Shown piece by piece: positions 24,465 through 38,010 of a stretch of DNA of 64,000 nt (within the stretch, counting starts at the first letter, position 1; the number at the start of each line of letters is the position of its first letter). The DNA is taken from assembly GCF_020882245.1 (NCBI RefSeq), contig NC_083599.1:2356001-2420000 (forward strand). Direction: 5' to 3'. Position numbers and translations under genes: made by a program. The notes beneath the pieces are model-generated. The model worked only from the letters and a program-made list of their open reading frames with translations. It was not told the origin of the DNA and did no database searches. The stretch is from Rhopalosiphum padi. Lineage: Eukaryota; Arthropoda; Insecta; Hemiptera; Aphididae.

Positions 24465-24840
24465 TGGAGTTCCTTATAACTAGAACGCGGATTTTAAAGC
24501 ACTAAAAAGTATCAAAATATAACATAAATATGCAGTCAAAATCTCAAAAATATGTAACAAATATGCAAATATGCGGAAATATGCAATTATTTACACGACA
24601 AATGTTTACAATATTAATATAATTATTAATATTGGTAATTATATTTAAGTATTGTAAAAAAAAAGTATTATAAATTTATATTTTATACATTTTATTTATT
24701 ATTAAAATGAATAACCCATATTAATATATTATGCATTTCTTCAGTAAAGCTGTGACGTTTTCTGTCAACATATTTTTAAATTCAGAGAACGATCGTTTAA
24801 GACGTCAATCGAAGTGGTTGTGGCGTATTTGAAATAACTA
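24465..24840 (-). pseudogene. Decayed hAT transposase C-terminus with ATATGCA-rich subterminal tract
   Basis: On the minus strand a frame reads TTSIDVLNDRS; one frameshift then leads to SEFKNMLTENVTALLKK before a stop (24722-24835). This matches the pattern TSVEVERSFS.YK of hAT dimerisation ends. To its left, 24520-24590 repeats AAATATGCAAATATGCGG, as expected of this family's ends. It is a broken copy. Confidence 0.5.
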
Positions 24841-25794
24841 TATATTCTCGTAATTAAATAGTAATAGACAATAGTGATAGCTTAAATTTTTTCTTTTATT
24901 TTATCAATTATTGAAAATAAATGTTTTCATTTAATGTCATATTATGAGTTTCTAGTTTCTTTATTGCTATCACTAAAAATTAAAAATGAATGTACATAAA
25001 ATTCTTGTTGTTAAAAAATTTTAAAATGTGCAATGTTTTTGCTAAGGCTTGATAATTTAACACAAAGTTCCTTATAAAAGTAGTTCATAATGAAAATAAA
25101 AAAAAATCTAATAAATATTTAAACATATAATGTTTTTATACAGACATTAGACATGTTATTAAGTTCAAATTTGGATGAAATTGCATTTTTTTTTTTTTAC
25201 AGTTTATATACAATAAGGATTTATGTTAACAATTTATGTTTTTATTTTGAATTTTTTCTAAGGAGAAGCCCTCCCTCCATTAGAAACACTTGTACTTTAG
25301 ATATTTCAACTAGATTTAACGTTATTCATTATTATTTATAATAGGTACTTCAAAAATATTTTATTCGTGGGAACTTAAAAACTTGTACGTGTATTATTAA
25401 TTATTATATTTTATACACAAAATAACATTTATCATATGAGTATACATGTAATTTGAATCACAACAATCTATAATATAAATAAACACCTACTATTTCAATG
25501 ATAAATATAGAAAAAAATAATTAAACCTGTAATAAACTAATAGTAAAATGAATAACTATATAGCAATATAAAAAAAACATATTATGAAACGTTCTTCGTG
25601 ATAGGCTGACAGATCGTTTCTTTTTAGAATCATTTTTCGTAAATATGATGTAATATATCAGTTATGTGATGACTTGAAATTGTTCAGAGGCTGTACTATA
25701 ATATTACACCACCAACTCAACCACCCAAAAGCTAATCAAGATGTATATTTTTTTTAATTACCTATCGTAGTTGGTATTAAATTATTATTCATTG

Positions 25795-25873
25795 GCTATT
25801 GTCCGCCCGTCCATCACCCCTATAAAAATCGTAAAGGCGGACTTTTCACGATTATCCCTTCGCCACGCCACTG
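25795..25873. repeat. Orphan transposon end
   Basis: GTCCGCCCGTCC, AAGGCGGACTTTTCACG and the terminal CGCCACGCCACTG look like the right end of a class II element (inward CAGTGGCGTGGCG). No matching left end was found in the preceding kilobases. Confidence 0.35.
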
Positions 25874-27925
25874 ATGCATAGTCGATTATTAATGACATTA
25901 ATATTTTAACAGTGAAGGTATTTAAGTAATTAAATATCCACTATTCGACATTAAACAATCAAATATAATAGAATAAATAATAAATATGCTTATATGCGTT
26001 ACTCCTGTTGATCGTTTTATGGTTTTCTGACTTTCTGTTGTTAAATCGTTGTAAAGCAATAAAGTTTTTCTTCTTTTATTTGTTAAACAATTTAATTCGG
26101 TAATTACATATTTTTAACTATCTTAATAATACAGTCAAAATCTACTTGGTGATAAATCCTGGTGTTTTAAGTAACAATCTATATAATGTTTGATGAAAAC
26201 ACTTATAAGATTAGTTTAGGATAAGTAGTTGTAATTTGTTAAGTGTCGACTTCACCTGATACCTTGATCGATAAATTCTAATAAAGATGTATTTGAAAAG
26301 CTACATTGTAACAAATAACACTCAATTACTCTTTATGGTCGTTATTTATCAGACATCTGTCTAAAGTGTTTGTATATAAAGATTTGCTTAACTTAATTCC
26401 CTGTTAACATTACGCGTATTACACCTATCTAATATCTTAAATAGCGTCAAACGAACAGGTGCAACATGCATAGATCGATGCCATTAATTCATCGAGCTTT
26501 ATTCTTTAAGTAACTAATAAGTAAATGTGTTAAAGAATATATTTATGTTTATCTGTGCGTGAATTGACATATTATTTTATGGTCCATAAAAACGTAATGT
26601 TTTTATTATGTAAGTATACCTATTATTTCTATAAAATATATTGTCAAATGACATTTTTTGATCATTATAATATTTTTTAATTATACCTATATATTATTAT
26701 TATATAATCATTTTAAAATCATGAAACATTAGACTTTTATTATGTATTATGTGTACAACTTATTCAGAAATAATTCAAAGAGATTACGACATGACTACAC
26801 GAGTCTTATAATACGGTTTTAGAGCATACCGTAGACATATATTGTCATTTGACTCTTATTAGATACTCGTTATTATACTTATTGCTCATTACGAAATGGA
26901 TAATATTCTATTTATCGCAATTAAAAAAAAAATAAAATAAAGAGAGTTCATTAAACGCAGTTAAATAATTTAAAAAATATAAATCAAGTAGATTAAAGTA
27001 GAAAGTTTAAAATTAAATTGAATGTTTCGATTAAAATAATAAATGTTTAAATGTATAGTTCGATCTTGAATGGAAGAATATATATTATATATGTATATTT
27101 ATACTAAATTATAACAATAGAATAACAATATAACATAATATGTATTTTTAAGATAATAATAATTAGTAATTAAAAATAACTAAATAAAAAAATCTTTTGA
27201 CAAGATACGAATAATATTATTCTTTATAACATAAATATTATATCCAATACGATACCTTAATTTCAATAGTGAAATGGTAATGATTAAAATATGGCGATAC
27301 CTATAGGTTTTTACTTTATTCTACTACACGTGTTTAAGAGATAAACGTTGTTTTATTGATGCAGAGTACCTACTGTATAAACGTATTTTTCTAATCCAAA
27401 ACATACTATTATTTAAATTGTTCGAAAATGTTATAAACCAATTTTGATTAGTTTTTATACCATACATGAAGTATCTAACCTTTTAGTAATCAAAAAATGT
27501 AATAATTATTATTATGTGTTTAATAATTTAAACACATTCTTTAGATCAACCTATACGTTAGTTAACTGTTTAACAATATAATTGTTGTTTATTTCTGTGA
27601 CTTTAATGTAAAATTAACTTTTTTATAGAAACATCACGTTTTGGTGCATAAACGAAAAATTAAATAGCATCTATTTATATGTTTTGATTGAAAATAATTA
27701 TAAATACTATAATATAAGATAATAATAATAATAATAAAATTAAAGTTTTGAGAGTATTCATTAAAATCACGATAATTTAAAAATATTAATGTAGTCAAAA
27801 ATTCATCAAATTTTCAATTTGAATATCTATAATAATACAATTAAAAATGTAATATAAGGTTTCTCATAAGCTAAACATCAATGCGGTATGAATGGTATGA
27901 TATAAGATATTATAATAACTAATAA

Positions 27926-28263
27926 CAATTAAACACGTCACTCTGGAATGCCCCAAGTTCATCTGCTCCAAACAAATTCTCGGAAACCCACAAACAATGC
28001 AACAAGCACTTGGAGAAGAGAACACCAAAAACATATATAATTTTTTCAAAAACATAGGCTTAGAAAAACTGATTTAGGAAAATTATTACTAATTAAATAG
28101 TTAAATGTACATATTTTATATCTTACAAACTCCCTCTATTGTTAAACATAATGTATCCCCACAGTTGTAAGACTAATATCTAATATCACTATTATTTTAT
28201 AATTTTTTACAGGCTAATAACCTCAGAAGTTGAAGCCTTATTTAAATAAAAAAAAAAAATAAA
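27926..28263 (+). mobile_element. 5'-truncated LINE insertion with 12-bp target duplication
   Basis: AATAACTAATAA lies directly before (27914-27925) and directly after (28264-28275) the insert, which ends in a poly-A tract preceded by TTTAAATAAA. This is the signature of target-primed reverse transcription with early 5' stop. Length is 338 bp, comprising a 47-codon ORF2 tail and 3' UTR. Confidence 0.9.
27934..28077 (+). pseudogene. LINE ORF2 C-terminal 47 codons
   Basis: The frame reads HVTLECPKFICSKQ, a middle part with QQALGEEN, and ends FFKNIGLEKLI before TAG. The H...EC.K pattern is the last half of the C-terminal zinc-knuckle-like motif (C..C....H....C) of I/jockey-type LINE proteins. 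It was truncated on insertion and is not functional. Confidence 0.75.
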
Positions 28264-28275
28264 AATAACTAATAA

Positions 28276-31200
28276 GCTTCAATACGTATATATTTTATGT
28301 AGGTACACTATATAACCATTGATTATATAATATTATAATATAACTATTAGGTGATATTATTAATTAATAATTTGTCTGTATTTTATTATATTTTTTCTTT
28401 TTACATTGAAATGTTTCTGCTACTAAATGTCCATTGGTCCTTTGTTCGTGTAATAAATGTATAATCAACATAATAGTCTAATTAATCATTTTTTAATAAA
28501 TATTTTCAAACATGGCTAACACGTGAAATAATATAGATTTCTGAGTAATTATTTACACATTTATTAATTAGTATTATTTTTCCAATAAGAAGGCACTTTA
28601 TTTTTTATTTTATTATTATTTCTTAAAACATGATTTCAAATTTCAATTGAACATTAAATACGATCAGAAGTTATTTTTTTTAAATATATTATGCCTTAAT
28701 AAAAAAATAAATAAAATTCTATAAAATTATTAGTTTATTTAATATTATATGTAAGTGTGCATGCATATTTCGAATAAATAATGTACTTGAAGTGTAAAAA
28801 TAACTAATAATAATTATTACTAATTAATATTTTTTATAGTAATTAATTTTTCTCTTTGTAATTGAAAATTGTATAGTAGGTATTTCAATCTAATAAAAAT
28901 ATTGATTTTTAAATAAACGCAAAAAATGTTTTATTATATTACTGAAGTCGTAAATACATTAACAGTATATTTTTTGATAAGTATTTTCAATTCTTTAGAA
29001 GTGGGTAATATATTTTATTATTTTTAACGTTTTGGATATCAACGAAAAAAATATTTATCATTGTAATTTAACTCCATAATTATTGTTAATTTAAAAATTA
29101 TATTAGTCTTATATTTTCATTAATGTTTACTAATAAACAAGTAATTTTACGCCTGTGTTAAATGGTAAGTATTGGTTAGTATATTGATAAAAACTTTAAT
29201 TCATATTAGGTAATGAAAGTAGAATGATGTTGATTTTTACATGGTAACTATATACATTAGGTACAACGCAAACTTGTATTTAATATGATTCCAAGTTTAA
29301 ACTTTTTAATTAAGATAAATGATTATTATTATTAGGTATACTAATCCCTAATATAAACCCAATTGTAATCATAATATTATATTGTTTATATCATTGGGTA
29401 TGTCACATATAATATTGAATATAAATGGAATTATAGTACTTATATCAATTATATGTGTATTTAATTGATTTAATGATTAATCAGATAAAAAAAAGAAGAC
29501 ACTTCATTTACAAAAATAAATAATTCAATGATTTTTAACTGTCTAATCGTGTTTAATGTTTAAAGCTGGCTATATCATAAGATTTCAGTCAACAAACTAA
29601 AATAAGTGTTATGTGGGAATATGAGCGTCTTTAATTTACTATTATTTATAGCAGTATAGGTATTTTAATGTCATCAACTAGGATGTTTAAATTTATAATA
29701 ATCATATAAATGAATATTTTCTGTTCATTTTATACTAAACGAAACCAGAGAAATCGTTACATATAAGTTGTACGCAAATAACACAACTTCGAAACCATAA
29801 AACTTAACGTGTAATTTGATATACAAAATCAATAGTAAACATTCGTAAATATACGTAATATACCCATTTGAATAAAACATAATTCTCGAAAAATAAAATA
29901 TAAACATATTATATGCATATATTTATATAATATAAATGTCCCGGTATGGCCATTGTTATTATTATTATTATTTGAGACTTTTAACTTAATCATAAGTATC
30001 TCGTGAGGGTGTAGGTGGTGGGGTGAAGAGATGTTATGTAGGTATAGGATATTAAGTTGCAATATTGTATTTGTACAAACTATACATACATACGTAATTA
30101 TTAATAGATGAAATTAAAAAACAAAAATAGTAGGTAAACTATGTAGTGGGTTCGTCTTCACGTCATTCAGTTGATCAATAACGTATGTGTACAGTTCCAG
30201 ATAGTTTTACATTTTAAACTTATTAGAATAAATTCACAGGGATACTTGTCATCTATATATCTCTATCGACTCTATTCCTATAAATATATATTAGATTTTG
30301 GAGATGAATAGAATTATTATATCAAACATATTAAAATAGGTATTTGTTGCCATGATATTTTACTTTCCTATTGTGCTCCGTACGTTTATAATGTAGGCTT
30401 GGTATTATAAAACTAGTTATAACATTCATATGTTAAACCATTCATTTATTATGATAATTTTATTTTTTTTTTTATAAAACATTTAACCAACTATTGGTCA
30501 CTGTTGTAGATATAAATCTATCTTTATGGTCACAATAATTACCTACTATACATTGTATAATTAAAATTGAAATATACACTTTAAACATCTTGGAAAAATA
30601 TACGATTTTTCTTGATAGAAAATCAGTTAAAAATCTAAAAAATTTAAAATTTAATTATAATAAAAGATTATAAGTATTTTTGTTTTATTATAATTTTTAA
30701 AAACCCTAAAAATAGTCAAAATTATTTTCATCACATGATTTGCATACATTTTTATCAAATTAAAAAATCAGTAAAAAAGGGCATAAATAATAAATAGAAA
30801 ATAAATAAAGTATTTAGTATTTTTCTTTGGAAGAAGCTAAGACAAGTTAGACTTATATAACGTTATATAAGCGTTTTTTAGAATTAATAAATACGGTATA
30901 TATTAAAATATTATATTATGCAAGTAATTATATCTACATTATTATAATATATTAAGTGATGTTAAATATCTAATTTTTTTTTTAATACCTATTTGAATAA
31001 ATGTAACATGAACAATTACTTGTATTTCAATTTTATAATCAACTTTCAGGTTTACAAGGTTTACTTCAGATTGATTACGGTTAATTAACGCTCACATTAG
31101 CTTTTTAAATACAACGATTTAACGCACTTTTGAAAAATATTTTGATTTTCATTCATAATTTTGTGTTACATGGTTGAGTAACAAATAAATTTACACACGT

Positions 31201-33929
31201 AAAGAAGTTTGATCTTGGTTTTCTTGCAGTCGATATGTAAATGCGAATGCGTGTATTCAGTTATAATATTATAAATTATAAATTTTCTTGGAACGGTTTA
31301 AACTCGAATATCTTCAACATTTGATTTAAAATGAATACAACTTTTCATTTTAATAAATTAAATGTCAGAGCTCGAAAATAAATAAATTACATTGTAACCA
31401 CGAAGGTATCTAGAGAAGTCAGAAATGTGATATAGCCCTTTATTATGGCCATTCAAGGATATTTTTATTCGCATAATTTAGGCTTCGAGATCACAAAATA
31501 AATAAAACAAAATCTTTTAAAATAAAATTTTCGAAGAAACAATAAAATATATCAATATAATCTTATATTAAAGCTATTTTCGTATTTGGTCCGTACAATC
31601 AGCTAATAAAAAATGTTTTTTCGAAAATCGGTACCTAATAGATAAAATTAAAAAAACGTTTATACAAGTATTGATTTACTGTATTGTAATGTACTAGTAA
31701 TATTAACGAACAATGATATCCGATACATGAGATATTTGGAAAAACAAAGTGTGAACGAAATTCAAGACATATAGGTAATAAAATATATACATATATTTAT
31801 ATATTATGTATGTAGGTAATTCAATGAGAAACTATTCGTCTATTCCTTATCATCGACTAACGCCTATTAACTAACTATAAAGACTTTTATTATTCTGACG
31901 TAAAAAAATATCAAAAATAAAAAAATAAAAATTTGAAAACGGTGTTGTTCTTAAGCCGTTACATCGCTTCAAATCAGTTTTTTTTTAAACTTTTAAATGA
32001 CCAATTAAATATTTATTATTAATTAAATGTTTTATTTTTATTAACTTTTTTTTTAACTTTGAACCTATTTAAATATTTAAATTATAATTACTTAAATTGT
32101 TTAAAATGTTTGAAATCAATTATGAAATAGAACAAAATTCTAAACTTATACCTATAGATATTTGAAATTAAAATTTGGATAAAATTACGATGATGTTATT
32201 TATTTTGTTATATTTAAAAAAAAAACCGTCGGAGGTTATTGTGATAAACATTAATTTAAATGTATAGTTTGCGTTTATTTTTGTAAGGGAACAGTCCAAA
32301 TTTTTTAACTTTATTGACGAGACAGTATTTGAGAAAAAATATTAATCTTATATGACGTATATCTTAACATATTTTTAAAAAAAAAAAAATTATTATTTGT
32401 TATTAAATAACCATTAGATGTTTTTATTTACATTATATAAGGATAATAATTAAGATAATTGTTCGACAGCAAATTTAATCAGATTACTTTTTTTAATGAT
32501 TGTGTAGGTATTAAAATTTGATTAATGAATGTAATCTATGGATGTAGGTATATAGGTATTCTCGATTTTATAAACATGTTAAAAATTGTTACGATATTAC
32601 ACACAAAAAAAATAAATAAAAATAAAAACAATTATAAATACATATTATAAGAATCTACTGCCGATTATAAAATTATCGTCTGAATAATGAAAAATCATGG
32701 CAAAAGTTTTTAAGATTATAATAAAATGTGATACATAATAATTACCTCTGAAATGCCGCGAGATGATGTATCCGTATACCGACAAGACTTCTTTTGAGCA
32801 AACGTAAAAGAATAATGTCCACAACTACTGTCTGCCGGCTATAACGATACCCACCGTTGGGAGCTTAGCGCATGCCTTTTTTTTAGCGCTCTCGTTGGCG
32901 TACAGCTTGTTTGTAGGAGTGTATCTACCGGTATTGGGTTTCAACGTCGTGATAACTATAATAATTAAATGCCACAGTTAAATTTTTGACATATCGGAGG
33001 TTTGGACATAACAAGGATTTATTTTAACAAGTCATTGTCAGAATAAAAGTAGTACGACCGTACTTAAAATACTTTTTGCATAATTGCTATGGACGTATAA
33101 TGATTTATAATAACTAAGATATTATACTGAAATAATTGCATTATATTTGAATTCTATTTTAAGCTATATACGAAAAGTAAATAAAAAAATACTAAATTAT
33201 AAACAATATACCAATATAAGTAAATAAAATATTATTGTTATACTAAATACCTATGTATATAACATTATATATGATAATAGTAATATACTATATGTATATA
33301 AGTTTGCATTATTTTTATTAATTTTTTAAAATGCGTTGTAATATAATATTTTTTGTTTAATCACCAATAATTTAAACATTTAAAACTTAAATGTATATAA
33401 AACAAATAATCTATAGGTAAGTACAATAAGAACATTATGTAAGAAATATAATTAAAATATTTGGAAAATATAAATTAAAAACAAGTGAAGACACTCTGAT
33501 ATTAGTAAATATTGAATATAACTCGTCATTAAGTACCGTAACTACAATTTTTAAAAATTGAATTAATGATTAATCATTGCATAAAAAAAAAGAAATCCGA
33601 ACATCAGCCTAAAATAAGGACAATTTATAATGCATTTATTTATATTTTATATTGCTATTGGTAATTCATTTTTGTATTTGTAATCAATAATTCGGTATGA
33701 TCCAATAGTATTATAAAGTAATTTTTATAAAAAATATTAACATTATAATATTATTAGCTGTTTTATTCAATTTTAAGTCAATACCAATAAATGTGCTGTT
33801 CTATCGTAAGCGTATATTTGTAGTATTTGTACATATAATATTGTATGTATAGTATAACATTTTTTGTCAACATTCATTATAATATATATTATATGATTTA
33901 TATGACGTTAGATTATAAATAAATTCAAA
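28276..33929. other. Long AT-rich stretch without genes
   Basis: No frame with family similarity and no long paired repeats were seen, except the candidate exon patch at 32748-32960. Confidence 0.5.
32748..32960 (-). promoter_or_regulatory. Candidate 5' non-coding exon/promoter region, possibly of Hdc
   Basis: A GC- and CpG-richer patch in otherwise AT-rich DNA. On the minus strand it ends CATTTCAGAG followed by GTAATTATTA, a usable splice donor at 32748/32747. No ATG-started frame of note lies inside. The next gene downstream on that strand is Hdc, 17 kb away, whose first coding exon is only 28 nt and has an upstream AG acceptor candidate. The link is inference. Confidence 0.25.
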
Positions 33930-34480
33930 AATAATACTGCACCAGGCTCTGATGAAGTATTAGTAAAAACTCTGAATTCTAGAGCAAAATAATTATCAAT
34001 CTTTTAGTCTATATTTATAACTTCAGTAAATCGAAGTGTTAAGATTTAAACTAGCCATAATTAAAAGTCTATTTAAAAATAGTAACTGTACAAGTATTAG
34101 TAATAACTAATATAAATTTATAGACTAATATCTAGTCTAAGTAATTTGGCGAAAATACTAAAAAAAAAAAAAAATAGTAATAAGTAGACTAATACAATAT
34201 TTAGAAAAAAATAATACTAGTTTGATTTCAGACCTAATTTGGGATCTGCATTATACAGTGTTAAAAATGTATTTAAAATGATACTCTTATTGATACTGGT
34301 ATAATCTTAAATCTTAATTAAAATTCGTATGGATTTTGTTGAAGCCTTTAATACAGTGATCATGTTGATCTGGTTAATACATAAATTATCAAATGTTGGT
34401 ATACAAATTTCAAGTTGAAATTGATTCATAAGTTAATTACTGGCGGTATACCATAAGGTAGTGTTAAAATATTTCAAGTT
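33930..34480 (+). pseudogene. Heavily decayed LINE reverse transcriptase
   Basis: Scattered RT fragments appear in shifting frames: APGSDEVLVKTL near 33945-33980, a SVKNVFKMILL-like piece near 34258, MDFVEAFNTV (RT catalytic block A, cf. DF.KAFD) near 34328, and ITGGIP.GSV (cf. GVPQGSVLGP) near 34440. Many stops and frameshifts. It is old and dead. Confidence 0.6.
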
Positions 34481-37261
34481 TCTTGTATTGCTATCAATTT
34501 TATATTCAAAACTTAGGCTAATTGATTATATTTTCCTATACTAGCTTTGACCCAAATTAAATCAACATATTTTCAGAACTATAATAGAAGGTCAACTTAA
34601 CAAAATAGGTACATGTATTACCTTTTAAAATCTGCAAATACTCTTTTATAATACTCTTTAAATATGATTTTATTACAGTCATACAAAATGTGCAAAAACG
34701 CCTTTTTATAGGTTTTTAATTCATTATCAGAAAGTAGAAAAAATAATAGTGGTATATATTTACCATTTTATAAGTCACAAACTGTGACGATTTAAGTAAA
34801 AAGACTTGGCAACTTTTGAAAGTTCCATCTACAAAAATTATTGAATATTACTTAAAAAAGTTCAGTTACTTTTAGTAAAAAATAATAAAATATTCGAATC
34901 CTTATCATTTTCCAATAAAAAGTTTTCATAATGATACGATAATAAGAAATCGCTTAAGTTGTCTAATGAAGTACCTATGTAGATAATTCCTCCAAATTTG
35001 TTGGTAATTTGGGAAAAATAAACGACCGTAAATGAACAGTGCATATTATTTTTGATCATATGTTTTTAAGGTATCTACATCATGTGTAAATAATTCACAG
35101 TTAATTATTTTAATTGATTTCTCGCAAATATCGTAAAGCGCTTGTCGTTTAAATTTATTACTCACGATTTGACTGCTTAATATTTCGTTTTTTTCATCAT
35201 GATTATATTCAATAACTTTTTTTGACTATATCGTTATCATAGTTTAATTGAATAAGATTTACACAATTCCTTACAATAACACTAACGTACAATATTATTT
35301 TTTAAGTTTATTTAAAATCGAAATATGTATCCATAAATAATAAATAAATTGCGTTATTTTTCGCTGTTCGTGGTTTTCATTTCACTTGCCAAAGTAGTTA
35401 AAAACTTGATTTAAAATAAGTTTCACGCGTATGGTAGTGAACCGTTTACAATAATAATTGTATCCAAGGCAATAACTGGAGGGAGGGACTTTTTATTTTT
35501 AAAAATAATAACATTTTAGTGGTGAATATAGTATATTGACTATAAAATTTCAGTATCTACATTAGAATAAAAATTTTCCCCCCTCACCCCACCGAATTTT
35601 TTTTCAGTTACGGTCTTTACTGTAATTGTCTAACGTACCACATAAGAAAAAATCATCAAAGTTTAATCGTAGTCGTTTGTACTAAATTTCGATAATACTT
35701 AAATAATTGATAATAACTAATAATTTCAACTGAAAACATTTTAAATATCACACTGGTAATTTGGACACAATTTAGATGTGCTCGAGAAAAACTCGGGACG
35801 CAAATTATAATATTATACTTTTCTTCTACAGGACGCATTCGTAAGCATCGAGTAGAGCGGTACTCATTAGCCTACTTACTTTTTTTTGTGACTGTCACCA
35901 TCAATACCACAAATTATGTTTTAATTTAAAAACTAATAATTATTGATAGTTATTTTATATTGTGTTTATCAAATGTTTATATTATTATTTCCTTTATATA
36001 ATATATATGTTTCCGAATATTTTGAGTTATTTACGTATAGACAATTAACATTTTTCGTCTTTTAGCATATTATTATGTTGATAATCAGTCTATCAAAAAG
36101 CTTTAAAATATTATGTAAGTTATACTCTCGCTCATAAGTTGTTGTTGTAGAATTTTAAAAATAATGGTATATATTATACACGATTTTAATTTGTAAACAA
36201 ATGAAGTTCAAATATTGAAAAAAAAAATCGTTAAATTTGGAAAAATTTACAATTTATTTTGTAATTAAAATTTTAAAATTTTTATAACCGAGAATTGTAA
36301 ATTTAATGCGAGATTTTTCTTAAGTAATTCACTTCGTAGCCAAAACATCTTAATAAATATAACCATAATATATTTTTAGTAATACTAAATAATAATAATA
36401 TTATATATAATATATAAATATATATATTATTATTATAAATAGGTAATAATGTTTTTTTTATACCTCCCACATAGCAAATATACGATATTAATATTCGGTT
36501 GATATCTAGATTATGTAGATTCTAAGATATTCAATTTTATATATCCTTTGATTGTTAATATGATAAACCAAAATGTATGTTCAATTTTATATAATTTTTT
36601 AATATTCCTGACATATAAAACTTGAAATATTTCAAAAATTGTTTCAATAGAATATTCATAAAATATTTTTTAAATGATATCGATTATACATTTATGAATA
36701 CATATTATACTGATATACAAATATGTATATAAGCTTAATGTATATTAAATATCTAATTTGAAATATTTCAAAAATTATTTCTATTTAATATTCCTAAGAT
36801 ATTTTTTAAATGATATCAATACTACAATTATATAGACATATTATTCTTATATCTAAATGTATACATAGGCTTAATGTCTATGGAATATCAAACTTTAAAT
36901 ACTTATTCAAATTATTATATTATAATAAATGATTATAATATATTATATGATACATAAAACCAATTTTATTTGGCCATAAAAATTATAGAGTAACTATACT
37001 GCAGAATAGGACAATCCGATTTAATTTAATTATTATAGAGTCAATTTCATAAATTATTGTTGAGGATAATCTATTTCTCGACATATTAATATTTATCTAT
37101 CAGTACTCAGTAATGCTTTCATGATTTGAGGGCTTTTAAATGTAAATTTAAAAGAGTTAAAAATGGCACGACGGTCACGAGTTGATGTCGAAAATCATAT
37201 TGCAGCAGAACCTCCAGAACCGATTTGAGCGAGTATTATTGTGGCAGGGGACACATTATAT
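34481..37261. other. AT-rich non-coding
   Basis: Only the tandem repeat at 36540-36900 stands out. A short open start MARRSRVDVENHIAAEPPEP at about 37164-37223 ends in a stop and shows no known family. Confidence 0.5.
36540..36900. repeat. Degenerate tandem repeat, period about 137 bp
   Basis: GAAATATTTCAAAAATT...TTTC with TTTTTTAAATGATATC about 60 nt later occurs at 36623 and again at 36760, followed in each case by ATAC...TTAATGTATA/TCTA-like tails. About two and a half units. AT-rich and non-coding. Confidence 0.55.
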
Positions 37262-37400
37262 TATTTTTTTTTTTTTATTGATCTAAAATATACATCGACA
37301 ACTAGGCCATTAGTACAAGAATTTTTTTGGTTACATTGTTAGTATTTTAGTATTTACATGATTACATTAAATTAAATTGTACAATTCTGTTTTTTTTTAA
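37262..37400 (-). repeat. LINE 3' UTR end, minus orientation
   Basis: A poly-T run at 37264-37278 reads on the minus strand as AGATCAATAAA followed by poly-A, a polyadenylated 3' end. The sequence further into the element includes GGCCTAGTTGTCGATG. The upstream extent is not defined. Confidence 0.5.
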
Positions 37401-37417
37401 GAATAAAATTAAGTTAC

Positions 37418-37621
37418 TTGATGTGCTACTTGATGAGCAAAGACGATCCTCCACTATGTGACTCATGCAATGTACTTTTAACGGTCAATCACATCATTAC
37501 AGAATGCCAAAAATATAACCAGTATCGAAATCAACAACACATCTCCGAACAAATTTGTCAAGCACTTGGACCAAACCCACAGGACGTTAAAAACATTTTA
37601 TTATTATTATACCTATTATAG
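37418..37621 (+). pseudogene. LINE ORF2 C-terminal fragment
   Basis: Contains CDSCNVLLTVNHIITEC, a C..C...H....C motif typical of the C-terminus of I/jockey-group LINE ORF2, then ICQALGPNPQDVKNIL. It is alignable with the 27934 fragment (H.I.EC.K ... QALG ... NI), so both come from related families. The frame runs out in AT-rich sequence and has no catalytic domains. Confidence 0.7.
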
Positions 37622-37739
37622 GTATTATTGAGGTTTCTTCTTATCGACTACGGTTATATTTAAATTGTCGATAACCGTGATATCGACATATTATTGATAT
37701 CTCATAACAATGTAATTTACTAGCTATTTATAAATAGCT

Positions 37740-38010
37740 ACTATATGGCAGCCGTCCCAAACTTAAAAGAGATTTCTGATTTTATAACCTATAATAATAA
37801 TACAAATCATAATCTCTTTCGGCGCGTAATATGCCATTGTCCATTATACAGATTTCAGAAATTATATTATACTACGTAACTATATTATTGTGCTGTTGTA
37901 TATCGCGTATTCACTGAGTGTTCGCGTCTATCGCTTCTATCGCTGTGTTCTAGTGTCGTATGTTATGTGTAGGTACATTAACGTTTTGATCAAATTTGAC
38001 GAATGGTAAG
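37740..38010 (+). promoter_or_regulatory. Candidate transcript start and first exon ending ATG|GTAAGT
   Basis: CpG-richer than the surroundings (CGGCGCG, TCGCGTATTC, GTTCGCGTCTATCGC). It ends TTTGACGAATG followed by GTAAGTACC at about 38007, a near-consensus donor directly after an ATG. No downstream exon could be identified. This may be the start of an unknown plus-strand transcript, or chance. Confidence 0.2.

Larger units (their letters stand above)
23854..27913. other. AT-rich non-coding with hAT debris
   Basis: Besides the hAT remnant at 24465-24840 and the orphan end at 25795-25873, nothing supported was found. A G-rich patch GGGGGGAGGGG near 24290 has no visible partner. Confidence 0.5.
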
